A stretch of DNA of 64,000 bases, taken from Lysobacter luteus. GTDB taxonomy: Bacteria > Pseudomonadota > Gammaproteobacteria > Xanthomonadales > Xanthomonadaceae. The position numbers and the translations under genes were made by a program. Positions 19,796 to 28,756 of this stretch are shown in pieces. The notes under the pieces were generated by a model. That model did not search any database. It was not told where the DNA came from and saw only the letters and a program-made list of their open reading frames with translations. Position 1 is the first letter of the stretch; the number at the start of each line of letters is the position of its first letter. Where the stretch lies: the NCBI RefSeq assembly GCF_907164845.1, contig NZ_OU015430.1, positions 541,001 to 605,000 on the forward strand, in the 5' to 3' direction.

Positions 19796-20932
19796 GTGCG
19801 CCGGCTGACCGTCGTCCAGTTGCTGCCGGCGCTGGAATCCGGCGGGGTCGAGCGTTCCACCCTGGAGATCGCGCAGGCGCTGGTCCAGGCCGGCCATCGC
19901 GCCGTCGTGGTCTCGGCGGGCGGCCGGCTGGTGCCGCGCCTGCAGGCGATGGGGGCCGAGCACGTGACCCTCGACATCGGCCGCAAGTCGCTGGCGACCC
20001 TGCGCCACGTCAGCACGTTGCGGACACTGTTGCGGCGCGAACGCGCCGACATCCTCCACGTACGCTCGCGCCTGCCGGCATGGATCGGCGTGCTGGCGTT
20101 GCGCGGAATGGGCGCATCAAGACCGCGGCTGGTGAGCACGGTGCACGGGCTGAATTCGCCGTCGCGCTACAGCGCGGTGATGACCCGTGGCGAACGCGTC
20201 GTCTGCGTGTCGGAGACCGTGCGCGATTACGTCCTCCGGCATTACCCCGCCACCGACGCCGGCAAGTTGCGCGTGATCCCGCGCGGCATCGACCCGCTGT
20301 CCTTCCCGCCAGCACCGTCGCCGGACCCTGCCGCACGCGCATGGGCCGTCGCCCAGCACCCGGCGCTGGGCGGCGACGGCCCGCTACTGCTGCTGCCCGG
20401 ACGCGGCACCCGGCTCAAGGGCCATGTCGATGCGCTGGAGCTGTTGGCGCGCCTGCGTGCCGATGGCCTGGACGCGCGGCTGTGGCTCCCCGGCGCGCGC
20501 GAGGCCGGTCGCGCGGCGTACATCACCGAGCTCGAAACGCATGCATGCGCGTTGGGGATCGAGGGTGTCATCGCCTTCACGCCGCCGACCGACGCGATCG
20601 CACGGGCCTATGCCGCCTGCAACCTGGTCCTGCAACTCTCGCGCAAGCCCGAGGCGTTCGGGCGCACCGTGGTCGAGGCGCTGTCGTGCGGCCGCCCGGT
20701 GCTGGGCTGGTCGCACGGTGGCGTCGGCGAATTGCTGCGCGAGCTGCAGCCCGCCGGTGCGGTCGAGCCGTTCGACGGCGACGCGCTCGCCGTCCGCGGC
20801 CGTGCGCTGCTCGAACGCGCGTCGGTACCAGCCGGTACGATGCCCGTCTCGTCCCATCCGCTGCTCGCGCGGTACACCCTGCACGCGATGCAGCAAGCCA
20901 CCCTGGCCGTCTATGCCGAACTCGCTGACTGA
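19796..20932 (+). CDS. Family 4 (GT-B) glycosyltransferase, probable LPS core
   Basis: This 378-residue GT-B glycosyltransferase has the N-terminal acceptor block VVQLLPALESGGVERSTLEIA and the C-terminal donor block EAFGRTVVEALSCGRPVLGWSHGGVGELL, containing the EX7E retaining-enzyme motif. It has no membrane segment, so it probably works at the inner face of the inner membrane. The start is a GTG 20 bases after the zinc protein. Its last 20 bases overlap the O-antigen ligase gene. Together with the ligase, LpxL and WaaA nearby, this points to LPS core assembly, but the sugar added cannot be told from sequence. Confidence 0.88.
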   Translation: MRRLTVVQLLPALESGGVERSTLEIAQALVQAGHRAVVVSAGGRLVPRLQAMGAEHVTLDIGRKSLATLRHVSTLRTLLRRERADILHVRSRLPAWIGVLALRGMGASRPRLVSTVHGLNSPSRYSAVMTRGERVVCVSETVRDYVLRHYPATDAGKLRVIPRGIDPLSFPPAPSPDPAARAWAVAQHPALGGDGPLLLLPGRGTRLKGHVDALELLARLRADGLDARLWLPGAREAGRAAYITELETHACALGIEGVIAFTPPTDAIARAYAACNLVLQLSRKPEAFGRTVVEALSCGRPVLGWSHGGVGELLRELQPAGAVEPFDGDALAVRGRALLERASVPAGTMPVSSHPLLARYTLHAMQQATLAVYAELAD

Positions 20933-22265
20933 ACCGACCGCACTGCCGCACAACGGCGCCGTTCCCGGCTGGCGCTGGGCGCCGGCGTGGATCCTCGCCT
21001 ACGTCGCCCTGTGGCCCGCACCCGGCTATGCCGAGGGCGTGCTGGTGCTTGGGGCGCTGGTCGCGATCATCCGGCTGGTTACTTCGCGGTTCCGCGGTGG
21101 CGGCCAGTTGCTGAGCCACCAGGCCTGGGCGCTGACCAGCGTGCTGTTCTTCGCCTACTGGCTGCCCGAACTGGTATCGGCGTTCGACTCGGTCGACCCG
21201 GGCCGGGCGCTGCGTGAAGCTGCGGTGGACCTGCGCTACCTGCCGTTCCTCTGGCTGGTCGCGTCCGCGGTCGCCAACGGCCGCGGTCGGCGGACGACTT
21301 TCACCGGCCTGGCGGTGATCATCGGCATCTGGACGGTGGATGCGCTGCTTCAGGCGTTCACCGGCACGAGTCCATTGTTCTTCGGGATCGACTCGATCAA
21401 GCACGCGATCAGCGGCCGCGGCATGTGCAGCGCCGAGGAAGTCGCCGCGCTCGACCGGCTCAGCGGCGTGCTCGGGCCATGCAACCTCAAGCTCGGCATC
21501 GTCCTGGCGAGCCTCTCGCCGTTCGTCCTGCACGCGGCCGGGCAGCGGTTCCGCATTGCGGGCTGGCTGGTGGCCGCGGCGGCGATGGGCGCGGTCGTCG
21601 TGCTCGCCGGCTCGCGCGCGTCGTGGGTCACCTATGCGCTGGTGCTGGTGCTGTCGGGCTGGCGGATGCTCGGCTGGAAGAAGCTTGCCGGCGTGTTCGC
21701 GTTCGGCGCGGTGATGCTCGCGGTGCTGACGCTCGCCTCGCCGCAGGTGCGCGACCGGATCGTACGCACGACCCACGTGCTGACGGCGAACGAGGAGGGC
21801 GTCGACGTGGCGCTATCGGGCCGCACCCGGATCTGGGGCGCAGCGGTGTGCATGGCGGGCCGGCATCCATTCAACGGGGTCGGTGCGCGCGGCTTCCGCG
21901 AGGCGTTTCCCGCCTGCGATCCCGAGAGTGGCCAGCCGGCGGAGTGGGGCGAAGGCCCCGCGCTGCACGCGCACCAGATCGTGCTGGAGGTGGTCAGCGA
22001 GACCGGTCTGTTCGGCCTGCTGCTGTGGCTCGCTGGCGCGGCGCTGGCGTGGCGCGCGTGGCGCTACGCCGAACCGCTGCAACGCGAGCACGCACGCCCG
22101 GCGATGCTGGCACTGGTGGTGACGGTGTTCCCGCTCAACACCCACTTGGCGTTCTACTCGACGTTCTGGGGCGGGCTGACGTTGCTGCTGGCTGCGCTGT
22201 ATGCCGGTAGCCTGCTGGCCAAGCCTGCGTCAGTGCCGGCATCGGTTCCGGCACACAGCGGCTGA
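20913..22265 (+). CDS. O-antigen ligase family membrane protein
   Basis: This 450-residue polytopic inner-membrane protein has about ten or more hydrophobic helices and the Wzy_C/WaaL-type loop. The segment GSRASWVTYALVL and the periplasmic stretch with GRTRIWGAAVCMAGRHPFNGVGARGFRE, followed by HAHQIVLEVVSETGLFGLLLW, are characteristic of O-antigen ligases and polymerases. It probably attaches O-polysaccharide to lipid A-core on the periplasmic side; a polymerase role cannot be excluded. Its ATG (20913) lies inside the end of the preceding glycosyltransferase gene, so translation is coupled. Confidence 0.85.
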   Translation: MPNSLTEPTALPHNGAVPGWRWAPAWILAYVALWPAPGYAEGVLVLGALVAIIRLVTSRFRGGGQLLSHQAWALTSVLFFAYWLPELVSAFDSVDPGRALREAAVDLRYLPFLWLVASAVANGRGRRTTFTGLAVIIGIWTVDALLQAFTGTSPLFFGIDSIKHAISGRGMCSAEEVAALDRLSGVLGPCNLKLGIVLASLSPFVLHAAGQRFRIAGWLVAAAAMGAVVVLAGSRASWVTYALVLVLSGWRMLGWKKLAGVFAFGAVMLAVLTLASPQVRDRIVRTTHVLTANEEGVDVALSGRTRIWGAAVCMAGRHPFNGVGARGFREAFPACDPESGQPAEWGEGPALHAHQIVLEVVSETGLFGLLLWLAGAALAWRAWRYAEPLQREHARPAMLALVVTVFPLNTHLAFYSTFWGGLTLLLAALYAGSLLAKPASVPASVPAHSG

Positions 22266-22277
22266 GCAGGCAATCGC

Positions 22278-23201
22278 TCAGCGGTACGGCGTGGCGACGC
22301 CGGGAGGGCGCCGCTTGAAACGGCGGTGGATCCAGAGGTACTGGCTTGGGGCCTCGCGCACCATCGCTTCGATCGCCGCGTTGACCCGCGTGGAGTCGGC
22401 AACCGGATCGGTCGAGGGAAAGTCTTCCAGCGGTTCGCCCAGCCGCAGCACGTAGTCAGCGCCCTCGCGGCGGTGGAAGAACGGCACAACCGCGCACCCG
22501 GTCAGGCGCGCGAACTGGTGGGTCGCGGTGATGGTCGCCGCCGGGACGCCGAAGAACGGCGCGAACACCGTCTCCTTGCCACGCATGTCCTGGTCGGGCG
22601 CATACCACAGCAATCCGCCCTGCTTGAGGTGGCGCATCGCCGGCCGCAATTCGGCGTTGGCGAACATCGCACAGGCATACCGCAGGCGCCCGCGCTTGAC
22701 CGCCCACTCCATCACCGGGCTGCGGTGGCGGCGGTACATGCCGGCCAGCGGCAGGTGGTCGCACATCAGGCGCCCGCACATCTCCAGCGTCATGAAGTGG
22801 CCCGACACCAGCAGCACGCCGCGGCCCTGCGCGCGGATCGCCTCGATCGCCTCGACGCCTTCAACTCGCACGGTCCGCCGCATAGGCGTCACCGAACCCC
22901 ACCACGCGCGTGCGAACTCGAACAGACCGATTCCGAGGTCACGGAAACTCTCGCGCAGCAGGGTCTCGCGCGCCGGTTCCGGCATCGCCGGCAGGCACAA
23001 GGCGAGGTTGGCGCGCGCGGCCCTGCGGCGTTCGCCGGCGACCGCGAACGCCAGCGCACCGATGCCCGCGCCGAGTGCGCGCTGCACCGGCCACGGCAGG
23101 CGTGCCGCCAGCCACATCACGCCCAGCGCGAGCCAGGTCGGCCAGTGGCGCGGGCCTTTCGGCGGCGTGCCGGGGGAGGTCGGGGAAGCGGTGTCGGCCA
23201 T
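22278..23201 (-). CDS. lpxL: Lipid A biosynthesis lauroyl-type acyltransferase
   Basis: LpxL-type enzymes transfer a secondary acyl chain to Kdo2-lipid IVA at the inner membrane. The 307-residue protein has an N-terminal hydrophobic anchor (about residues 22-55), the catalytic HX4E motif SGHFMTLE (H135, E140), and the substrate blocks YRRHRSPVMEW and PDQDMRGKETVFAPFFGVPA. It converges with the O-antigen ligase gene (12 bases between stops) and is divergent from waaA across 58 bases. LpxL and WaaA act in sequence on lipid A. Confidence 0.93.
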   Translation of the reverse strand: MADTASPTSPGTPPKGPRHWPTWLALGVMWLAARLPWPVQRALGAGIGALAFAVAGERRRAARANLALCLPAMPEPARETLLRESFRDLGIGLFEFARAWWGSVTPMRRTVRVEGVEAIEAIRAQGRGVLLVSGHFMTLEMCGRLMCDHLPLAGMYRRHRSPVMEWAVKRGRLRYACAMFANAELRPAMRHLKQGGLLWYAPDQDMRGKETVFAPFFGVPAATITATHQFARLTGCAVVPFFHRREGADYVLRLGEPLEDFPSTDPVADSTRVNAAIEAMVREAPSQYLWIHRRFKRRPPGVATPYR

Positions 23202-23259
23202 CCGTCGATTCTAGCCGGCGACAACGCGACGGTCCGGCCCGCTGAAGTATCCTGCGCGG

Positions 23260-24591
23260 ATGCGGATTGACCCCATCGAGCGCCTGCTGCGCGTGCTGTA
23301 CTCGGCTGCGCTGTACCTGCTGGTGCCGGTGACGGTGTACCACCTGATCTGGCGTGGATTCCGCCAACCGGCGTACTTCCAGCGCTGGCACGAGCGCTAC
23401 GCGCGCTACCACGATGCGGCCGGCCGACGTGTGCTGTGGCTGCATGCGGTGTCGGTCGGCGAGGTCAACGCGGCGCTGCCGCTGGTCAACGCCCTGCGCC
23501 GCGGCCGGCCGGACCTGCGGTTGCTGGTCACCACCATCACGCCCACCGGCTCGGAGCGGGTGCGTGCGATCTGGGGCCACGACGTCGAGCACGTCTACCT
23601 CCCCTACGATCTCCCGGGCGCGGTCGACCGGTTCCTGCGGCACTACCGCCCGCACGCCGCGCTGATCATGGAGACCGAGCTTTGGCCGAACCTGCTGTTC
23701 GGCTGCCGCGACCACCGGATCCCGTTGTTCATCCTCAATGCGCGGCTGTCGGAGCGCTCGCTGCGCGGCTACCGGGTGCTGGCGCCGCTGGTGGGACGCG
23801 CGCTGCGCACGGTGCATACGGTGGCGGCCCAATCGCTGGCGGATGCGGTGCGCTTCGTCCGCCTGGGAGCCCGGCCCGGGCAGGTGGTCGAGGTCGGCAA
23901 CCTCAAGTTCGACGTCGCGGTGCCCGAAGCGATGGATGCGTTTGTCGCCGAATGCCGCCGGCATTGCGGCGACCGGCCGGCGTGGATCGCGGCGAGCACG
24001 CACGAGGAAGAAGAAGCCCCGGTGATCGCGATCCACCGCAGGCTCCGCGCCGTTTTTCCCAACCTGCTTCTGCTGTGGGCGCCGAGGCATCCCGAGCGGT
24101 TCCGGCAGGTGGCCGAGCACGCGCGTGCGTCCGGCTGGCAGGTTGGGACGCGGTCGCGCGCCCGCTGGCCGCAGCCGGGCGACGGGGTGTTCCTGGTCGA
24201 CACGCTGGGCGAGCTGATGAACTTCTACGCCTGCGCCGATGTCGCGTTCGTGGGCGGCAGCCTGCAACCGGTGGGCGGGCATAACCTGCTCGAGCCGGCG
24301 GCCACCGGAACAGCGATCGTGACCGGGCCGCACCTGCACAACTTCGCCGAGATCTCGCGGCGGCTGGAGCAGGCCGGGGCGCTGCGGGTGGGCGCCGACG
24401 CCGATGGCGTGGCGAACGAGCTCGCCGCCCTGCTGGGTGATCCGGCCAGGCGCGAGCAGATGGCCGAAGCCGGGCGCAAGCTGGTGGAAACCGGACGCGG
24501 TGCGCTCGCGCAGACCCTGGTGCTGCTGCAGCCGGTGCTCCCGCCGCCCCCCCTGACGGCGACGGCGGGAGCGGGGTCGGTTACTGGATGA
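23260..24591 (+). CDS. waaA: 3-deoxy-D-manno-octulosonic acid transferase
   Basis: WaaA (KdtA) transfers Kdo from CMP-Kdo to lipid IVA, the first step of core assembly. The 443-residue protein has one N-terminal anchor helix (about residues 10-30) and the acceptor-side catalytic motif AVSVGEVNAALPL, with the essential glutamate at about 68. The ETELWPNLL segment, the AASTHEEEE stretch, GGHNLLEPAATGTAIVTGPHLHNF and a C-terminal tail follow. The stop overlaps the end of the convergent tolC gene by 11 bases. Confidence 0.96.
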   Translation: MRIDPIERLLRVLYSAALYLLVPVTVYHLIWRGFRQPAYFQRWHERYARYHDAAGRRVLWLHAVSVGEVNAALPLVNALRRGRPDLRLLVTTITPTGSERVRAIWGHDVEHVYLPYDLPGAVDRFLRHYRPHAALIMETELWPNLLFGCRDHRIPLFILNARLSERSLRGYRVLAPLVGRALRTVHTVAAQSLADAVRFVRLGARPGQVVEVGNLKFDVAVPEAMDAFVAECRRHCGDRPAWIAASTHEEEEAPVIAIHRRLRAVFPNLLLLWAPRHPERFRQVAEHARASGWQVGTRSRARWPQPGDGVFLVDTLGELMNFYACADVAFVGGSLQPVGGHNLLEPAATGTAIVTGPHLHNFAEISRRLEQAGALRVGADADGVANELAALLGDPARREQMAEAGRKLVETGRGALAQTLVLLQPVLPPPPLTATAGAGSVTG

Positions 24592-26008
24592 CCGAGTCGA
24601 CCTGCGCTTCGGCATCGGCGGTCAGCAGGCGGTTGATCTCCTGCACGTCCTCGACGTCGAGGGTGCCGGCCGCCTGCTCGAGCAGCAGCCGGCTCTGCAG
24701 GTAGTTGTAGCGGGCCAGCGCGTAGGCCTGCTGCGCGGTGAACAGGTTCTGCTGGTTGTTCAGCACGTCCAGCACGGTACGGGTACCGACTTCCAGGCCC
24801 ACCTGCGACGCGTCGTAGGCGGCCTGGGCGGAGACCAGCGCCTGCCGGCGGGCCTCGACCTCGCTGATGCCGGCGACCAGCGTCTGGTAGGCACTGCGCG
24901 TGTTGCGCTCGAGCGCGCGGCGCTGCTGCTCCAGTTCATCGGACGCGATGTCGCGCTGGGCGATGGCCTGGCGGACGCGCGACTGGGTGTCGCCGCCGGA
25001 GAAGATCGGCACGCTCAGGGTGATGCCGATCTCGGGGCCGCGGCTCTCGCTTTCGATCGGGCTGGTGATCGAGGCCGGCAGGTCACTGCTGCTGAACGTG
25101 CGGTCGCCGGTGGTCTTGCTGTCGCCGTAGCTGCCGCTGAGGTAGAGCGTCGGCAGGTGGCCGGCTCGCGCGGTCGCGACGTTGGCCTCGGCCGACTCGA
25201 CGCGGAACTGCTGCGCCTGCAGCGCCGGGTTGTTCTGCATGGCGGTCTGGACCCAGCCGTCGACGCCTTCCGACACCGGCAGTTGCGGCTGGTAGTCGGC
25301 CGGCAGGCCCTGCAGGTCGCGCACCGGGCGGCCGGTGATCTCGGCCAGCGCCTGGTAGGCATCGGCCACCGCGTTGCGGGCGATGATCGTGTTGGCACGC
25401 GCGGTGTCGTACTGCGCGCGTGCCTCGTGGACGTCGGTGATCGGTGCCAGGCCCACTTCGAGCCGCTTTGACGCGAAATCGAACTGTTTCTGCAGCGCGG
25501 TCTCGGCGGCCTCGGCCGCGGCCAGGGTCTCAAGCTGCACCAGGACGTTGAAATACGCCGCCGAGGTGCGGGTGATCAGGTTGTCGCCCGCCGCCTCGAG
25601 CTGGAAGTCGCCCGCGCGGCTGAGGGCCTTCTGCCCGCGCAGGGTGGTGAACCGCGCCATGTCGAACAGCATCTGCCGGCCGTTGATGCCGACGCTGCGC
25701 GTGGTGGTCTCGCTTTCGATGTCGCCGGTGAACTGCAGGGGCTCGCCGGTGGCCGGGTCGAACTGTGTCTGGGTCGCCGGGCCTTCGCTGCGCGAGCGGC
25801 GCACGCTGGCGCTGCCGTCGAGTTGCGGCAGCATCGCCGCGCGCGCCTGCACCGCGCCTTCCCGGGTCACCAGCCGGCTGGACTCGGCGGCGGCGAACTG
25901 CGGGTCGCCGGCCCGTGCCATCTCGTAGGTCTGCAACAGGTCTTCCGCCGCGGCAGTGGCCGGCAGCAGGGCGAAGGCGAGGGCGAATACGAGCGGGCGA
26001 CGGATCAT
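24581..26008 (-). CDS. tolC: TolC family outer-membrane channel
   Basis: TolC forms the trimeric outer-membrane exit duct for RND pumps and type I secretion. The 475-residue protein has a signal peptide (about residues 1-21, LLPATAAA-EDL) and two outer-membrane-efflux repeats: long alpha-helical stretches with LLQTYEMARAGDPQFAAAES and EARAQYDTARANTIIARNAVADAY, then TALQQ-like NLFTAQQAYALARYNYLQSRL. The start ATG at 26008 places the signal peptide directly at the N-terminus. It is adjacent to pcm on the same strand (17 bases). The RND adaptor and pump 1.6 kb away have no channel of their own, so this TolC may serve them. Confidence 0.93.
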   Translation of the reverse strand: MIRRPLVFALAFALLPATAAAEDLLQTYEMARAGDPQFAAAESSRLVTREGAVQARAAMLPQLDGSASVRRSRSEGPATQTQFDPATGEPLQFTGDIESETTTRSVGINGRQMLFDMARFTTLRGQKALSRAGDFQLEAAGDNLITRTSAAYFNVLVQLETLAAAEAAETALQKQFDFASKRLEVGLAPITDVHEARAQYDTARANTIIARNAVADAYQALAEITGRPVRDLQGLPADYQPQLPVSEGVDGWVQTAMQNNPALQAQQFRVESAEANVATARAGHLPTLYLSGSYGDSKTTGDRTFSSSDLPASITSPIESESRGPEIGITLSVPIFSGGDTQSRVRQAIAQRDIASDELEQQRRALERNTRSAYQTLVAGISEVEARRQALVSAQAAYDASQVGLEVGTRTVLDVLNNQQNLFTAQQAYALARYNYLQSRLLLEQAAGTLDVEDVQEINRLLTADAEAQVDSVIQ

Positions 26009-26025
26009 GCTGTGTCCTTGGCGTT

Positions 26026-26682
26026 TTAGAACTCGAAGGCGGGCTGGGGAGCCATGCCGGCGAGATAGGGGAGATCGGTCTCGAACAGGGATTCGATGCG
26101 CGGCTGGCCGGGTTCGTTGTGGACCAGCACCGCCTCCATCGCCGGTGACCGGCCGCGCACGACGAACATGCGCCCGCCCGGTTCCAGCCAATCGATGAAG
26201 CGCTGCGGAATCACGTCGACCGCGCCGGTGACGCAGACCGCGCTGAACCGCCGCGTGGTCTCCCACGCCAACGCGTCGGCGTGCACGACGTTGACGTTGG
26301 CCAGGCCCTGGGCGGCCAGTTGCGCGCGGGCGGTGTCGGCCAGGTCGGCGTGGCGCTCCAGGCTCACCACTTCGCGCGACAGCCGGCCCAGGCAGGCGGC
26401 CAGGAAGCCGCTGCCGGTGCCGATCTCCAGCACCGTGTCATGCGGGTCCAGCGCCAGCCCCTGGAGGGTCCGGCCCTCGACGACGGGCTTCATCATGCGT
26501 TCGCCATGCGGCAGCGGCAGTGGAATGTCGGTGTAGGCCAGCGCGCGGTGCGGGGCGGGGACGAACGCCTCGCGGGGAAGGCTCGAGAGCACGTCCAGCA
26601 CGCGCGGGTCCAGCACGTCCCACGGCCGAACCTGCTGTTCGACCATCAGTTCGCGTGCCTTGGCGTAATCGATCGTGCTCAT
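26026..26682 (-). CDS. pcm: Protein-L-isoaspartate O-methyltransferase
   Basis: Pcm methylates isoaspartate residues that build up in damaged proteins, allowing repair. The 218-residue protein has the family core: MVEQQVRPWDVLDPRVLDVLSSLPREAFVP, the substrate segment LPHGERMMKP, the SAM-binding VLEIGTGSGFLAACLGRL and VVSLERHADLADTA, then VIPQRFIDWLEPGGRMFVVRG. The length is typical. A GAGAGA ribosome-binding site precedes the ATG. It is followed by tolC; the same pair occurs in relatives and suggests one transcript. Confidence 0.93.
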   Translation of the reverse strand: MSTIDYAKARELMVEQQVRPWDVLDPRVLDVLSSLPREAFVPAPHRALAYTDIPLPLPHGERMMKPVVEGRTLQGLALDPHDTVLEIGTGSGFLAACLGRLSREVVSLERHADLADTARAQLAAQGLANVNVVHADALAWETTRRFSAVCVTGAVDVIPQRFIDWLEPGGRMFVVRGRSPAMEAVLVHNEPGQPRIESLFETDLPYLAGMAPQPAFEF

Positions 26683-26843
26683 CAGTCTCTCTGGGGTTCG
26701 CGGTGGAGCCGCCAATTGTAATGGGCGCGGGCTTGCAAAGCCTGCCGTGCGGCGCCCGGGCGGCATTTTCGCGACCGCGACAGGATCGCCGCCGGCGGCG
26801 ACCGGGACCGAGTGCCGGAAGTAACCGCGACCGCGGTCAGGGG

Positions 26844-27527
26844 TCATCGCGCACCCGCGTCCCGCCCATAGGCGCGCAGGAACAGGTCGACCGACGCCGT
26901 CAGATGGGCGTCCAGCTCGACCTCGTCGCACTGGCAACAGCCGAACACCAGCATGGCGTGCGGCTCGCCTTTCACCAGCGCGAAGAACTGGGTGGCGGCA
27001 CGGTGCAGCGCGGCGGGGTCGGGGTCGATCGCGAGCACGCCGGTCGCCGCGCGCCGCGCGAGCAGCGCGGTGAATTCCTCGTGCACCCGCTGCGGCCCGG
27101 CCTCCCAGAACATGCGCGACAGCGCCGTGCCGGCCAGCTGCGGGGTGCACAGCATGCGGTGGCCAGCGACGGATTCGGGGCTGCTGACCATCGCGTAGAA
27201 CGCCCGTGCGATGTCGAGCAGCCGCTCGCGCAACGGGGTGTCGGGCGACGGCTCGAACAGCGAGGACGGCAGCAGGTTCTTGCAGTGGGATTCCACCGCG
27301 GCGGCGAACAGCGACTCCTTGTCGCCGAAGTGGCTGTAGACGGTCAGCTTGGAGACCGCAGCCTCGGCGGCGATCTGATCCATGCTGACGCCGTCGAAGC
27401 CATGCATGACGAACATGCGCTTGGCCGCGTCGAGGATCGCGGCGCGCTTGCCCAGGTCCTTGGGTCGGCCGGGGCCGGGACCGCGGGCGGGCGTGGGGGG
27501 CGAGTCGGGTGAAATGCGCGCAGCCAT
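26844..27527 (-). CDS. TetR/AcrR family regulator of the adjacent RND pump
   Basis: This 227-residue protein has an N-terminal TetR helix-turn-helix (about residues 27-75): KRAAILDAAKRMFVMHGFDGVSMDQIAAEAAVSKLTVYSHFGDKESLF. The ligand-binding C-terminal domain contains a cluster GCCQCDE (about 195-201) with three closely spaced cysteines. It is divergent from the RND adaptor-pump genes, with 78 bases between starts that include the palindrome AGTACGTACT. By analogy with AcrR/SmeT it probably represses the pump and itself. Confidence 0.9.
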   Translation of the reverse strand: MAARISPDSPPTPARGPGPGRPKDLGKRAAILDAAKRMFVMHGFDGVSMDQIAAEAAVSKLTVYSHFGDKESLFAAAVESHCKNLLPSSLFEPSPDTPLRERLLDIARAFYAMVSSPESVAGHRMLCTPQLAGTALSRMFWEAGPQRVHEEFTALLARRAATGVLAIDPDPAALHRAATQFFALVKGEPHAMLVFGCCQCDEVELDAHLTASVDLFLRAYGRDAGAR

Positions 27528-27564
27528 GATGGAATACTAGACCAGCGGGTTCGATATTACTTAC

Positions 27565-27574
27565 AGTACGTACT
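27565..27574. promoter_or_regulatory. Perfect palindrome in the TetR-RND intergenic region
   Basis: AGTACGTACT, a perfect 10-bp dyad, lies in an AT-richer stretch between the divergent TetR gene (start 27527) and the RND adaptor (start 27606). Its place fits an operator for the TetR regulator overlapping both promoters. Confidence 0.45.
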
Positions 27575-27605
27575 AGTTCATTAATTACGCCTGAGAGGCA
27601 CCGGC

Positions 27606-28742
27606 ATGCGCAGTCCGCGGAACCCTGCGATTCGACCCGGGCTCGCCGCCGTCCTCCTGCTGATGGTTGCGCTCGCAGTCGGATGCGGCAGTGACGAGGT
27701 CGCCGTGGAAACGGTCCGTCCCGTGCTGGTCACCCATCCGACCTCAGCAGCCGACGCTCAGGCCTCGTTCGCCGGCGACATCCGGGCGCGTGAAGAGAGC
27801 CCGCTGTCGTTCCGCGTCGGCGGCAAGATCGTGGAGCGCCACGTCGACGTCGGCGACCACGTGCGCCGTGGCGAACTGCTGGCGACGCTGGATGCCGCCG
27901 ACCTGCAGGCGCGTGCCCGCGCCGCGCGCGCCCGGTTGGCGGCCGCCGAGGCCGAACTCGGCCGCGCCCGCGCCGACCAAGCCCGGTTTGCCGCACTTGC
28001 CGAAGACCAGCTGGTCAGCCGGTCCGCACTCGACGCCCAGAACGCGGCGGCCACCGCCGCACAAGGCCAGGTCGACGCCGCCCGCGCCGAACTCGAGGTC
28101 GCCGGCAACCAGTCAGGCTACAGCGAGCTGCGGGCCACCGCCGACGGCGTCATCGCCGCGCGCCACGTAGAGGCGGGGGAGGTGGTCGCGGCCGGGCAGG
28201 CGGTCTACACCCTGGCCGGCGACGGGACCCGCGAGGTCGCGTTCGCCGTGCCCGAGGGGCGCGTCGACGCCATCCGGCCCGGACAGGCGGTGCAGGTCGA
28301 GCTGTGGTCCGATCCCGAGCGGCGCTGGCCTGGCCGGGTGCGGGAGATCGCGCCAATGGCCGACCCGGCCTCGCGCACCTTTGCCGCCCGCGCGGTGGTG
28401 GAAGCGCCGGCCGGGGCGCTCGAACTCGGCCAGAGCGCCCGCGTGCACGTGGACACCAACGGCGACCGCGAAAGCCTGAGTGTCCCGTTGTCGGCGCTCC
28501 AGCGCGTCGGCGAGGACGCTGTGGCGGTGTTCGTGGTCGACCCGGCGACTTCCACCCTCAAGCTGCAGCCGGTGCAGGTGGGCGCGTACGGCAACGAGCG
28601 CGTCCCGGTCACCGGCGGGCTGGACCGCCAGGCCTGGGTCGTCGCCGCCGGCGGGCACCTGCTGCGCGAAGGCCAGAAGGTGCAACCGGTCGACCGTGAC
28701 AACCGCCCGGTGCGCGGTGCGTCCGCGGCCGCGGTCGACTGA
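27606..28742 (+). CDS. RND efflux periplasmic adaptor lipoprotein
   Basis: This 378-residue membrane-fusion protein has a lipoprotein signal peptide (about residues 10-27, with the modified cysteine in AVGC). A biotinyl-lipoyl segment follows (SFRVGGKIVERHVDVGDHVRRGELLATLD), then a long coiled-coil hairpin of Ala/Arg/Glu heptads (about 95-165), the second lipoyl half (ATADGVIAARHVEAGEVVAAGQ) and beta-barrel domains. It links the inner-membrane pump encoded next to an outer-membrane channel, probably TolC. It starts 78 bases from the divergent TetR regulator and is followed by the pump gene after 14 bases. Confidence 0.94.
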   Translation: MRSPRNPAIRPGLAAVLLLMVALAVGCGSDEVAVETVRPVLVTHPTSAADAQASFAGDIRAREESPLSFRVGGKIVERHVDVGDHVRRGELLATLDAADLQARARAARARLAAAEAELGRARADQARFAALAEDQLVSRSALDAQNAAATAAQGQVDAARAELEVAGNQSGYSELRATADGVIAARHVEAGEVVAAGQAVYTLAGDGTREVAFAVPEGRVDAIRPGQAVQVELWSDPERRWPGRVREIAPMADPASRTFAARAVVEAPAGALELGQSARVHVDTNGDRESLSVPLSALQRVGEDAVAVFVVDPATSTLKLQPVQVGAYGNERVPVTGGLDRQAWVVAAGGHLLREGQKVQPVDRDNRPVRGASAAAVD

Positions 28743-28756
28743 GCGGAACCGCGACG

